Shown piece by piece: positions 26,440 through 34,764 of a stretch of 64,000 nt of DNA. The DNA is taken from NCBI RefSeq assembly GCF_002407605.1, contig NZ_NXGV01000005.1, positions 158,829 through 222,828 of the forward strand. The letters run 5' to 3'. Each line of letters starts with the position of its first letter. Positions within the stretch are counted from its first letter, which is position 1. The stretch comes from Marinobacter sp. ANT_B65 (GTDB lineage Bacteria; Pseudomonadota; Gammaproteobacteria; Pseudomonadales; Oleiphilaceae). A program made the position numbers and the translations under genes. Below the pieces are notes generated by a model. That model saw nothing but the letters and a program-made list of their open reading frames with translations, was not told the DNA's origin and ran no database searches.

Positions 26440-27239
26440 GCAAAAAAGCCGGCCATCAAGCCAGGAAACGGTTTGGTCAGAACTTCCTTCATGATCCAGG
26501 CGTGATTGAGCGCATTGTCCGCTCCATCCACCCGAAACCTGACGATGCCATTGTAGAAATCGGCCCTGGGCTTGGCGCGATCACGGAGGAGATCCTGGCC
26601 GTCAATCCGAAACTTCAGGTAGTGGAACTGGACCGTGACCTGATACCTGTTTTACGCACCAAATTTTTTAACTATCCTGAATTTCGTATCCACGAAGCCG
26701 ACGCGCTCAAGTTTGATTTCCGTCAGCTGACAGACGGGAAGCCGCTTCGTATTATCGGTAACTTGCCCTATAACATTTCCACCCCTCTGATTTTTCACCT
26801 GCTATCACAGACAGGTGTGGTGCAGGACATGCATTTCATGCTGCAGAAAGAAGTGGTGCAGCGTATGGCAGCGGTTCCCGGTGATAACAATTATGGCCGC
26901 CTGGGTATAATGACCCAGTACTTTTGCAAGGTTCAGCCCTTGTTTGAAGTAGGCCCTGATGCGTTCCGGCCGGCTCCGAAAGTGGATTCCGCTATTGTGC
27001 GACTGGTGCCTCATACCGAACTCCCGTATCCGGCAAAGGATCTCGGCACCCTGCAGGCAGTAGTAAGAACCGCATTTAATGCTCGTCGCAAAACCCTGCG
27101 CAAGGCGCTGGGAGGAATGGTCAGTGTTGACCAGCTTCAGGCATTGGGGATCAACGACGGCCTGCGGCCGGAGAATCTCAGCCTGGCGGACTACGTGAGC
27201 ATCGCGGACTTTCTGGCTGGTGAAGATCGTCATGACTGA
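26436..27239 (+). CDS. rsmA: 16S rRNA dimethyladenosine transferase RsmA (KsgA)
   Basis: A 267-residue enzyme that dimethylates A1518 and A1519 of 16S rRNA with S-adenosylmethionine. Motif I IVEIGPGLGAITEEIL and motif IV NLPYNISTPLIFHLL (the NLPY catalytic stretch) are clear; ARKRFGQNFLHD is the standard N-terminus. GTG at 26436 is preferred because it gives the family length and overlaps the pdxA stop by four bases; an ATG at 26406 would overlap pdxA by 34 bases. The gene runs directly into apaH with no apaG between them. Confidence 0.94.
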   Translation: MSKKAGHQARKRFGQNFLHDPGVIERIVRSIHPKPDDAIVEIGPGLGAITEEILAVNPKLQVVELDRDLIPVLRTKFFNYPEFRIHEADALKFDFRQLTDGKPLRIIGNLPYNISTPLIFHLLSQTGVVQDMHFMLQKEVVQRMAAVPGDNNYGRLGIMTQYFCKVQPLFEVGPDAFRPAPKVDSAIVRLVPHTELPYPAKDLGTLQAVVRTAFNARRKTLRKALGGMVSVDQLQALGINDGLRPENLSLADYVSIADFLAGEDRHD

Positions 27240-28032
27240 CTTTGCCATAGGCGATATTCAGGGTTGTTATGATCGCCTCAAGGACGTTCTTGGCAAGGTG
27301 GATTTTTCACCTTCCCGGGACCGGTTGTGGGTAGCGGGTGATCTGATTAACCGGGGGCCGTCATCCCTGGAGACCCTCCGCTACATTGAAAGCCTGGGTA
27401 ATTCTGCTGTGGTGGTTCTGGGGAATCACGATCTGCATCTGTTGGCTGTGGTCCTTGGCGGACACGCCCTGAAGCGTAAGGATACGCTCGCAGAAATACT
27501 GAACGCTCCGGATCGCGACAAACTGGTGAACTGGCTGCGCCAGCAGAACTTGTGTGTCCACGACGCAGAGCGGAACCTGATGATGGCTCATGCCGGAGTG
27601 CCTCATATCTGGAATGTTGAGCAGGCTCTGGCCAGTGCCCGGGAAGTGGAAAACGTCATTCGCGGCGAGCAGGCCCCGGAGTACTTTGCGCATATGTACG
27701 GCAACAAACCGGAGCGCTGGGATGAAAAACTCAGTGGTATGGATCGCTGGAGGGTAATCACCAACTACTTTACCCGTATGCGTTTTATTGCCACAGACGG
27801 CAGGCTTGAACTGACCGCCAAAGAATCTTTTGGCAGCGCACCTGAAGGCTTTGCTCCCTGGTTTGAATTTTCCCGCCCTGATGATCTGCGTGTTATTTTC
27901 GGGCATTGGGCGGCAATTGAAGGCAAGACCGGCATCGACCGCTTTATTGCGCTGGATACCGGCTGTGTCTGGGGCGGAGCGCTCACGATGATGAATCTGG
28001 ATAGCGGAGAAAAGATCCATTGTGACTGCTGA
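27232..28032 (+). CDS. apaH: Symmetrical diadenosine tetraphosphatase ApaH
   Basis: A 266-residue metallophosphoesterase that splits Ap4A into two ADP and can remove Np4 caps from RNA. The metal ligand motifs are GDIQGCYDRL at the start, GDLINRGP, LGNHD and a later HAGVPH. The ATG at 27232 lies inside the last codons of rsmA (8-base overlap). E. coli has rsmA-apaG-apaH; apaG is absent here. Confidence 0.95.
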   Translation: MTDFAIGDIQGCYDRLKDVLGKVDFSPSRDRLWVAGDLINRGPSSLETLRYIESLGNSAVVVLGNHDLHLLAVVLGGHALKRKDTLAEILNAPDRDKLVNWLRQQNLCVHDAERNLMMAHAGVPHIWNVEQALASAREVENVIRGEQAPEYFAHMYGNKPERWDEKLSGMDRWRVITNYFTRMRFIATDGRLELTAKESFGSAPEGFAPWFEFSRPDDLRVIFGHWAAIEGKTGIDRFIALDTGCVWGGALTMMNLDSGEKIHCDC

Positions 28033-28450
28033 ACCGGTAGAGCCCCGGAGCTCTGGCCTTATGCGCCTGCCCATAGTGATGGGCGCTTTCTTCGCACTTA
28101 CAGCGGTCATGGCTGGAGCATTTGGCGCTCACGGGCTGCGCAATCTTGTGAGCGATCGTAGCCTGGAAGTCTTTCAGACTGCCGTCACCTATCAGATGTA
28201 TCACTCCATTGCGCTCGTACTGGTTGCTCTGCTGTCCGGATTCAGACTCTCACGGCGTTTGCTGGGGTGGGCCGGGGGATTTTTCCTGGCGGGCATTCTG
28301 CTGTTCAGTGGCAGCCTGTATACGCTGGTGCTGACAGATATACGCTGGGTCGGCCCGGTTACGCCTCTGGGTGGGGTATGTTTTATGATTGGCTGGGCAT
28401 TGTTGCTGACAGCTGGCGCACGCCAGCACGCGGATAAACACAGAGGTTAA
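28022..28450 (+). CDS. DUF423 family inner-membrane protein
   Basis: A 142-residue protein with about four hydrophobic helices. The family hallmark GAFGAHGLR lies near residue 31, and YQMYHSIALVLVAL and LFSGSLYTLVL follow. DUF423 (YgdD-like) proteins have no established role. The start is GTG at 28022, overlapping apaH by 11 bases; MRLPIVMGAF further in is another possible start. Probably translated from the same mRNA as apaH. Confidence 0.85.
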   Translation: MTAEPVEPRSSGLMRLPIVMGAFFALTAVMAGAFGAHGLRNLVSDRSLEVFQTAVTYQMYHSIALVLVALLSGFRLSRRLLGWAGGFFLAGILLFSGSLYTLVLTDIRWVGPVTPLGGVCFMIGWALLLTAGARQHADKHRG

Positions 28451-28457
28451 GAACGAT

Positions 28458-28658
28458 ATGCAGGTTCAGGTAAATGGTGAAACCATGGATCTCCAGGAAG
28501 GCACGACAGTTGCGGCTCTGGTTGAAAAAATGGCTCTCACAGGCAAACGGTTGGCAGTAGAAGTGAATGAAGACATAGTGCCCCGCAGTCAGCATACCGA
28601 ACTTGCACTGAGTAATGGTGATCGGGTTGAGGTTGTTCACGCGATCGGCGGCGGATAA
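28458..28658 (+). CDS. thiS: Thiamine sulfur-carrier protein ThiS
   Basis: A 66-residue ubiquitin-like protein that carries sulfur as a C-terminal thiocarboxylate to ThiG. It ends in AIGGG, keeping the Gly-Gly tail that is adenylated by ThiF; the extra final Gly is a slight variation. MQVQVNGETMDLQ and the VNEDIVPRSQ segment match the family. It is 84 bases upstream of thiG. No thiF or thiE is visible nearby. Confidence 0.92.
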   Translation: MQVQVNGETMDLQEGTTVAALVEKMALTGKRLAVEVNEDIVPRSQHTELALSNGDRVEVVHAIGGG

Positions 28659-28742
28659 TCCCGCAATGGCCGAACGGAAACCCGACCACCGCATCCATCT
28701 TCAAAAATATTCATTATTAGGTTTTACCAACCCGGAAACACT

Positions 28743-29552
28743 ATGACCGACACGCCAGAGATCCAGTTGCCCGAAGACAAGCCTCTTGAAATCGCCGGAC
28801 GTAGCTACCAGTCACGCTTACTGGTAGGTACCGGCAAATACCGTGACCTGATGGAAACCGGCCGCGCAATTGAAATGAGCGGCGCTGAAATTGTGACTGT
28901 GGCGGTTCGCCGTACCAACCTGGGGCAAAATCCGGATGAGCCCAATCTTCTGGACGTTATCTCCCCGGACACATACACCATCCTGCCGAACACAGCAGGC
29001 TGCTACACGGCCAAAGACGCTGTACGTACCTGTAAACTGGCGCGGGAGCTGCTCGATGGCCGTGATCTGGTCAAGCTGGAAGTGTTGGGTGAGCACAAGA
29101 CCCTGTACCCGAACATGCCGGAGACTCTGGCGGCGGCTGAAGAGCTGATCAAAGACGGCTTCAAGGTCATGGTTTACTGTTCAGATGATCCGTTGCTGGC
29201 GATGCGGCTTGAGGAAATGGGCTGTATCGCGATCATGCCTCTGGGCGCTCCCATTGGCTCCGGCCTTGGCATCCAGAACCGCTACAACATCCGTTTGATT
29301 GTAGAGAATGCCAAGGTTCCCGTGCTGGTAGACGCCGGCGTTGGCACTGCCTCCGATGCTACCATCGCTATGGAACTGGGGTGCGATGGTGTTCTGATGA
29401 ACACTGCCATTGCACAGGCAAAAGACCCGATCAGGATGGCCAATGCCATGCGCCTGGCTATCGAAGCTGGCCGTGAAGCCTACCTCGCCGGACGTATGCC
29501 CAAAAAGCTCTACGCGAGCGCATCTTCGCCCCTTGATGGCACCTTCTTCTGA
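28743..29552 (+). CDS. thiG: Thiazole synthase ThiG
   Basis: A 269-residue TIM-barrel enzyme that forms the thiazole phosphate of thiamine from DXP, dehydroglycine and ThiS-thiocarboxylate. Family segments are [51 protein letters not shown] (with the Schiff-base Lys KLEVL), [14 protein letters not shown] and [15 protein letters not shown]. It follows thiS. The gene is complete. Confidence 0.96.
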   Translation: MTDTPEIQLPEDKPLEIAGRSYQSRLLVGTGKYRDLMETGRAIEMSGAEIVTVAVRRTNLGQNPDEPNLLDVISPDTYTILPNTAGCYTAKDAVRTCKLARELLDGRDLVKLEVLGEHKTLYPNMPETLAAAEELIKDGFKVMVYCSDDPLLAMRLEEMGCIAIMPLGAPIGSGLGIQNRYNIRLIVENAKVPVLVDAGVGTASDATIAMELGCDGVLMNTAIAQAKDPIRMANAMRLAIEAGREAYLAGRMPKKLYASASSPLDGTFF

Positions 29553-29568
29553 TTATGAGCGCTGCAGT

Positions 29569-30162
29569 ATGGCCATGACCGATCAGAAACCCAGTCGCCG
29601 GGAGGCGATTCTCCATGCCCTTCTGGCGCTTTTGGAAGAGGAGCCGGGCGCCAGAATCACTACCTCGGTTCTCGCCAGATCTGTTGGTGTGACAGAAGCG
29701 GCACTTTACCGGCATTTTCCCAGTAAGCGGAAAATGTTTGAAGCACTTCTGGAGTTTGCAGAAGATGCGGTGTTTTCCCGGTGTCAGTTGATCCTGCAGG
29801 AACACGAGGATGTGCGGGTTCGCCTGCAGCAGTTGATGCATCTGGTGCTTGTGTTTGCTGAGCGCAACCCGGGCTTATGTTGTGTTCTCACCGGTGATGC
29901 GTTGATTGGTGAAAATGAGGCTTTGCGAAAGCGTGCCTCCCAGTTTTTTGAGCGTCTTGAAACCCAGGTGCGGCAAACCCTGAAAGAAGGCGAAATTCGA
30001 CAGGGCTTGCGGCCACGCACCAGTGCTACACGGGGTGCGGATTTTGTTCTGGTGTTCATGGAAGGTCGGATTCAGCGGTTTGTCCGCTCATCCTTTACTC
30101 GAGCGCCTTCAGTCGACTTTGACGAGAGCTGGGGATTGGTTGCTGAGGCTCTTTGGGACTGA
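29569..30162 (+). CDS. slmA: Nucleoid occlusion factor SlmA
   Basis: A 197-residue TetR-fold DNA-binding protein, the same length as E. coli SlmA (198). The helix-turn-helix is ITTSVLARSVGVTEAALYRHFP, shown here as two parts: TTSVLARSVGVTEAAL and YRHFPSKRKMFEALL. The tail LVFMEGRIQRFVRSSF matches SlmA. On binding its sites, SlmA blocks FtsZ assembly over the nucleoid. ATG 29569 (MAMTDQ) or 29575 is the likely start; the open frame extends upstream into thiG. It is the last gene of the cluster before the repeat region. Confidence 0.88.
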   Translation: MAMTDQKPSRREAILHALLALLEEEPGARITTSVLARSVGVTEAALYRHFPSKRKMFEALLEFAEDAVFSRCQLILQEHEDVRVRLQQLMHLVLVFAERNPGLCCVLTGDALIGENEALRKRASQFFERLETQVRQTLKEGEIRQGLRPRTSATRGADFVLVFMEGRIQRFVRSSFTRAPSVDFDESWGLVAEALWD

Positions 30163-30176
30163 CTCCGAGTTTTCTT

Positions 30177-30309
30177 CCAGTAGCCTGCTGGTTTTGGGGT
30201 GGCGCAGTCAGGAAGGCCCTGCCCCGGAACCGCTACAAGCACGTCCGTGTGCGCTTGACTGCGGCCATCCATGGCCTCCGACATTCCGGGACAGGGCCTT
30301 CCTGACTGC
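30177..30309 (-). repeat. Structured palindromic repeat, copy 1
   Basis: Arms 30204-30229 and 30284-30309 are 26 bases each and pair with one mismatch, which reads as a U-G pair on the minus strand. They enclose a 54-base core that contains two small hairpins, GGCC-ATCCAT-GGCC and GCAC-GTCCGT-GTGC. A tail follows at 30177-30203. Read on the minus strand, the core and tail (with CCAAAA and AGCAGGCTAC) closely match copy 2, whereas the 26-base arms are unrelated in sequence. The lengths are identical. Confidence 0.85.
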
Positions 30310-30428
30310 TCAATCGAACCAATGCGAAACCTTAGAGAGAGTTGCGTGACCTTCTTCAGGTCTCAGCAGCTAAAGGCACTTTAGAGAAAGACGAAAAGAA
30401 ACCCGATATATCTGGGTTATTTGATAGA

Positions 30429-30562
30429 GGTTGGTGGGGTCGGTTTGCACAGAATGTTGGAGGCCAAGGATGGCCGGAAACAAGCGCACATGGATGTGCT
30501 CGTAGCGGTTCTGTGCAGACCGACCCCACCAACCGCCCGCACCAAAATTAGCAGGCTACCGG
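30429..30562 (+). repeat. Structured palindromic repeat, copy 2
   Basis: Arms 30429-30454 and 30509-30534 are 26 bases each and pair with a single U-G position. The 54-base core 30455-30508 begins TGTTGGAGGCC and ends GTAGCGG, with hairpins GGCC-AAGGAT-GGCC and GCAC-ATGGAT-GTGC. The tail 30535-30562 contains CCAAAA and AGCAGGCTACCGG. It lies 15 bases from the stop codon of the phosphatase gene. It is the inverted counterpart of copy 1. Confidence 0.85.
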
Positions 30563-30577
30563 AGGCCCCCCCCTAGC

Positions 30578-31402
30578 TCACTCATACCCAGAAGCAGACC
30601 GAAGAATCTGGCGAACAGGTTCCCAGATTGCCGGCGCTGAAATCAGGATGTCCCGTCCCCAGAGATCTGCGGGGTAACCCTCCGGAACTTCACCGAAGTG
30701 GCCCGCTGTGGCGCCAGCTTCCAGGGCTATCAGGCGGGCGGCGGCGAAATCCCAGGGGCTGACGTTTTCGTAGTAGATGTCCAGTCGCCCGCAGGCTACC
30801 CAACAGATATCCAATGCAGCCGAACCGATTCGCCGCAGGTCTCGGCATTGATGAATCATGGCATCCAGACGGTTCACCAGAGGGGCCAGATTGTCTTTGG
30901 TGTAGGGGAAGCCGGTGGCAAAGAGAGAGTCCCGTGGAACTGTAGCACCGCTGTGCTGGACGGGGTTGCCATTGAGTGTCGCACCGCAGCCCTTTGTGGC
31001 GCGGAAGGTTTCGCCCGGGAAAGGCGCGTGTACCACGCCAGCCTGAACGCGCCCGTTTTCAGCATAGGCGATAGATACGGCTACCTGTGGGTGGCCGTAG
31101 GCATAATTGACAGTGCCATCGATAGGGTCAACGATCCACAGCGGTGTTTCGAGATTTTCGGCCTGGCTGAGATCCGGCATGGTTTCTTCGGACAGGATGC
31201 GGTGGTCCGGAAAGCGTTTGCGGATGGCACCGGTGATGAACTCATCGGCCATGACGTCGGCGTGGGTAACCAGCTCGGTCTGGTGTTTGTAGTCGGTGCG
31301 CAGGATATTGTTGTCACGTTCCTGGCGAATCAGTTCTCCGGCCTCCCGGGCCAGATCTTCTGCGAAACCGGTAATGTCCCGCAGGGAAACAGAATCAGAC
31401 AT
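30578..31402 (-). CDS. Inositol monophosphatase family protein
   Basis: A 274-residue Mg-dependent, lithium-sensitive type phosphatase. Metal ligands are visible in ILSEETMP (first Glu), WIVDPIDGTVNYAYG (the DPIDGT motif) and SPWDFAAARLIALEAGA (last Asp). Substrate could be inositol phosphate, PAP or another sugar phosphate; SuhB and CysQ are the E. coli relatives, and this one is not clearly either. It is 54 bases after the aminotransferase gene on the same strand and may be in its operon. Confidence 0.88.
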   Translation of the reverse strand: MSDSVSLRDITGFAEDLAREAGELIRQERDNNILRTDYKHQTELVTHADVMADEFITGAIRKRFPDHRILSEETMPDLSQAENLETPLWIVDPIDGTVNYAYGHPQVAVSIAYAENGRVQAGVVHAPFPGETFRATKGCGATLNGNPVQHSGATVPRDSLFATGFPYTKDNLAPLVNRLDAMIHQCRDLRRIGSAALDICWVACGRLDIYYENVSPWDFAAARLIALEAGATAGHFGEVPEGYPADLWGRDILISAPAIWEPVRQILRSASGYE

Positions 31403-31456
31403 GGCGCCCCCGTATGAATCTCTGAAGAGTGAGGGCGCCAGTCTAGCATGGCCGGG

Positions 31457-32752
31457 TCACAGGCTGTTCAGCCACGCCTCCATCTTGTCCATGGCTTTAA
31501 CCAGTCGAGGGCCGGCTTTCCCGACAAATTCATCGCCCAGTTCCTGGTCGGCATAATCTCCGCCGGCCAGCTGCAGGGATTCCGCACCGTCGAAATCCAC
31601 GAAGGCCAGACGAGCACCCAGGTGGTCCGGGGCGAAACCGAAGTCGCTGGCAGGCAGGATGGCAACCCCCGTGTTTTCAAGCAATGACTGGCAGAATGCC
31701 TGGCTGGTTTTGATGTCCTTTCTTACGAGCTGGTCGCGGAAGCCGGAGAAATCGGGGAACAGATAAAATGCGCCTTCCGGCTTTTGCACAACTGCCCCCA
31801 TCTCGCTCAGGCGCCGGTGCATGTATTCACCAATCACTTTAAGCACACGGCGGGATTGCTTGAGGTACTCGTCTATGTCATCGCCGCCGTCAAAGGCGGT
31901 GATCGCTGCATGCTGAATCGGAGCACTGGTAGCGGTGTAGGTTTCGCTGGCGATGATGGCCATGGCGTCCTGCAAGGGGCGCAACTCTTTCGGGAAGATG
32001 AAGGTACCCAGGCGCCAGCCGCCAGCCCCTGCCCATTTACTCAGGCCAGTGCTGATGATGGTACCTTCCGGGTAGTAACGTGCAATGGACTTGTGTTTTC
32101 CTTCGAAGTGAACTTCCCCGTAAATTTCATCAGAAAGCAGAATCAGTTTGTATTTTCGGGCCACGTTGGCAATGGCCAGAAGCTGGTCGTCGGTGTATGT
32201 GCAACCGGTAGGGTTGGACGGGTAGTTGAGGATCAGAATGCGCGGGCGCGAAACGTCATCCCGGCAAATAATGTCCAGCTCTTCGGCGGTCAGCTGCCAG
32301 TTGTTCTCAGCATGGGTCGGCAGCCAGTGTACTGAACGGCCAATAATGCGGGCCTGGGGAGCGTAGGATACCCAGCTTGGGCGTGGGATCAGCAAGTCGC
32401 CGTAGTAGGCCAGTTGCAGAATAAACAGTAGCTCTTTAGAGCCTGGCCCGATCAGCACATCGTCCCAGGTGCAGCGCATGCGCTCACTACGGTTGATATA
32501 TCCGGCAATGGATTCACGCAGGCCTTTAAGACCTTTGACCGGCAGGTAGTCCTTTTCGTGAGCGTGTTCTTTAAGCGCATCTACGACACGTTCAGGAACA
32601 GGAAAGGGCGACTGACCCAGCCCGAGTTTGATAATGTCCTTGCCCTCAGATTTAAGCTGATTGCTTAATTCGTTAATGCGCAAGGTGGCAGAGGGCTGAA
32701 TGCCGCGAACGTTCAGGTTGATTGCAAAGCGTTGGTCGTTATGGATGTCCAT
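31457..32752 (-). CDS. Class I/II pyridoxal-phosphate aminotransferase
   Basis: A 431-residue fold-type I enzyme. The PLP lysine is in IISTGLSKWAGAGGWRLG; other family marks are LGLGQSPFPVP, LNYPSNPTGCTY (the NPTG loop) and LLSDEIYGEVHF (the PLP-binding Asp and Tyr). This resembles aspartate/aromatic aminotransferases of the type Ib group, but the substrate cannot be fixed. At 431 residues it is slightly long. It precedes the phosphatase gene on the minus strand. Confidence 0.88.
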   Translation of the reverse strand: MDIHNDQRFAINLNVRGIQPSATLRINELSNQLKSEGKDIIKLGLGQSPFPVPERVVDALKEHAHEKDYLPVKGLKGLRESIAGYINRSERMRCTWDDVLIGPGSKELLFILQLAYYGDLLIPRPSWVSYAPQARIIGRSVHWLPTHAENNWQLTAEELDIICRDDVSRPRILILNYPSNPTGCTYTDDQLLAIANVARKYKLILLSDEIYGEVHFEGKHKSIARYYPEGTIISTGLSKWAGAGGWRLGTFIFPKELRPLQDAMAIIASETYTATSAPIQHAAITAFDGGDDIDEYLKQSRRVLKVIGEYMHRRLSEMGAVVQKPEGAFYLFPDFSGFRDQLVRKDIKTSQAFCQSLLENTGVAILPASDFGFAPDHLGARLAFVDFDGAESLQLAGGDYADQELGDEFVGKAGPRLVKAMDKMEAWLNSL

Positions 32753-32904
32753 TGTCTCGGTCTGTTGGTTGAGAGTGGCCGGGACAGTATAGGAAACCCA
32801 AACATTTTTTTGTGTGCTATGCGGATAGGTGATTGCCGAAGCAAAGCTCTGTTGTGGCCACTCGTCCGGGGCGGTATGAGCGCCTGGACGAGTCCCGTGT
32901 GCTC

Positions 32905-34245
32905 TCAGTGAGTCCTTACCCAGACTTCAACCCGTCCGTTGCGTTGTTGGCCGGTAGTACCGCCGGCCGTGCCCACCTGCATATAGTGACCGTAGCCGGT
33001 GTAAGGAACGTTTTGGACACCGGACTGAGCAAGTTCCTTGCGAACCGCGAGTGCTCGCAGTTCCGAGATCATCTGCGCCCGCAGTTCATTGCTTTGCTGG
33101 TCGGCGAAACCGATCAGTAGCAGGTCACCAGCGCTGAGGTTTTCCTGGCGGAGGTAAGCCGCTACCCGCTGAAGATCTCTTTGTGCTTTGTTGTCCAGCC
33201 CGGTGTGTCCCTCCGAAAACCGGAAGTTGACCGTCAGCCGTTCGTAGTTTTGTGTCAGTCGCCTGAATGAGACTGGGGTGGTGTCGTCAAAATCCGGCTT
33301 GACGGCGAGAGGTGTCTGGGAAACAAAACCTGATCCGGACACAATGGCCTGGCCTTCTTCGGCGAGCACGAATGTAAGGAAATCTTTCGCCAGGTCTGTT
33401 GTGGAGTCGCCCGGAGTGTACATGAACAGGCGTCTGGAGAGCGGATAGTCTTCACTCGCGACAGTTAGCTTCGAAGGTTTCAGTGCCGGAGCCTCGCCAT
33501 CTGAAATTGCCAGCACTTTGCTGTTTCTTACCGAAGCCAGCCCGGAAAAACCAATACCTCCAGGGTCTGCGCTGACGTCATCAGAGAGTTGATCGTTCGA
33601 TTCGTAGCGTTTGGCAGAGGGGTGCAGCGGGTGCTGTTTTCCCAATACCAGGCTCTTGAAGGTATCCCAGGTTCCGGAGCGGTCATCCCGGGCATAGAGG
33701 CTGATTGCCTGAGGTTTGCCGCCGACTTCTGACCAGTTGGTGATTTCGCCGGAGAATATTCTCGCCAGGGTATCAATACTCAGTTGATTGATCCGGTTTG
33801 ATGGATGAACCAGCACTGCAAGGCCATCAATGGCAATCACGTGCTCACTGTCGGGGTTTTTCAGGTCGGCCCTCTCCAGCATTTTCTGTACTTCTGTGGA
33901 TTTAACTGCGCGGGAAGATGCCCATACATCGGCATTTCCGGCGGCCAGTGCCGTGAAGCCGGTACTGGAACCATGACTTGCCACCAGGATCTGAAAGGGT
34001 TCCCCGGACCGGTGGCCAGTGACAATCGTCTCGTTTTCTTTTCCATTGCCCCGGGTTTGCACAGGGTTGTTACCACGGTGATGGAGGAAGCCTTCCACCA
34101 GCATGGGAGCCAGTTTTGCACCAATAGTGTTTGAACCGTGTATTTCCATTTCTTCGGCATGGCCAGGTGTCGCACAGATAAGCAAACCGAGCAGTCCCGG
34201 CAGGGCACTCCTGAGAGTCCTGAAAGGGCGATATCTTTTGGTCAT
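32905..34245 (-). CDS. PstS-type phosphate-binding protein fused to an OmpA-like domain
   Basis: A 446-residue exported protein. The signal peptide ends at ATPGHA/EEMEIHG. Residues 30-325 form a phosphate-binding, PstS-like periplasmic domain (IHGSNTIGAKLAPMLVEGFL, ASSRAVKSTE, DDRSGTWDTFKSLVLG). From about residue 335 to the end an OmpA/MotB-type peptidoglycan-binding domain follows (NFRFSEGHTGLDNKAQRDL, LLIGFADQQSNELRAQMISELRA). The fusion suggests a cell-wall-tethered phosphate sensor or carrier. There is no pst permease nearby. Confidence 0.85.
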   Translation of the reverse strand: MTKRYRPFRTLRSALPGLLGLLICATPGHAEEMEIHGSNTIGAKLAPMLVEGFLHHRGNNPVQTRGNGKENETIVTGHRSGEPFQILVASHGSSTGFTALAAGNADVWASSRAVKSTEVQKMLERADLKNPDSEHVIAIDGLAVLVHPSNRINQLSIDTLARIFSGEITNWSEVGGKPQAISLYARDDRSGTWDTFKSLVLGKQHPLHPSAKRYESNDQLSDDVSADPGGIGFSGLASVRNSKVLAISDGEAPALKPSKLTVASEDYPLSRRLFMYTPGDSTTDLAKDFLTFVLAEEGQAIVSGSGFVSQTPLAVKPDFDDTTPVSFRRLTQNYERLTVNFRFSEGHTGLDNKAQRDLQRVAAYLRQENLSAGDLLLIGFADQQSNELRAQMISELRALAVRKELAQSGVQNVPYTGYGHYMQVGTAGGTTGQQRNGRVEVWVRTH

Positions 34246-34365
34246 AAATCCTCATGGAAGCAAACGACTGGAAGCTTGGAGAATGAGACAAAATTATTAC
34301 AGGAGTGTGACAGTTGGATGAGGGGCTTTTCCGGAATTCCCGGGGAGGGGTACTATCCTGGCAGA

Positions 34366-34680
34366 TCAGGAAAAGCGGTGCGGTTCCAGTTCTATATGCA
34401 GTATACGAGGGCCAAGCATGATGACCCGTCCGCTATAGCGTTCTTCACCTGTGGATGTGAAGTCGAACATGAACCGGCGCCAGACGCGGATCTGTCCCTG
34501 GTCGTCGCGTTTAAGCCAGATGCCTCGCAGATAAATAGCGTCATCCAGCAGCATGACGTCCATGGTCTTGCAGTAGCGGTGGGCTGCCTGGAGTACAGAG
34601 TCTTTGATGGCCTTGGCGCGCCACCAGTACCAGACGACAAAGGCTGCAACAAACAGCCAGAACAGCGTTCCCAGAGTCAT
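34366..34680 (-). CDS. DUF3301 family membrane-anchored protein
   Basis: A 104-residue protein with one N-terminal hydrophobic helix (TLGTLFWLFVAAFVVWYWW) and a small soluble part with the DUF3301 pattern AAHRYCKTMDVMLLDDAIYL, RRFMFDFTSTGEERYSG and LEPHR near the end. The function of the family is unknown. ATG at 34680 (MTLG) is preferred; a TTG seven codons upstream is possible but sits too close to its GGAAGA. Single gene between the phosphate-binding fusion and the chemoreceptor. Confidence 0.75.
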   Translation of the reverse strand: MTLGTLFWLFVAAFVVWYWWRAKAIKDSVLQAAHRYCKTMDVMLLDDAIYLRGIWLKRDDQGQIRVWRRFMFDFTSTGEERYSGRVIMLGPRILHIELEPHRFS

Positions 34681-34764
34681 GATAAAAACACGATGGCGCA
34701 ATCTTCCGAAAGAAATATCAGGTCAGAGCGCCAGACTACCCTATTGTGAGAGTTCGGGGAATCG

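Larger units (their letters stand above)
30163..30577. other. Gene-free convergent region with two structured repeats
   Basis: These 415 bases lie between the 3' ends of slmA (plus) and the phosphatase gene (minus). They contain two copies of a palindromic repeat in opposite orientation (listed separately) with 119 bases between them. In the spacer AACCC-GATATATCT-GGGTT (about 30398-30416) forms a further small hairpin. No coding signal is visible. Confidence 0.7.

Noticed and set aside
27361-28110. 249-residue open frame on the minus strand
   Set aside because: Antisense to apaH with no ribosome site or family match.
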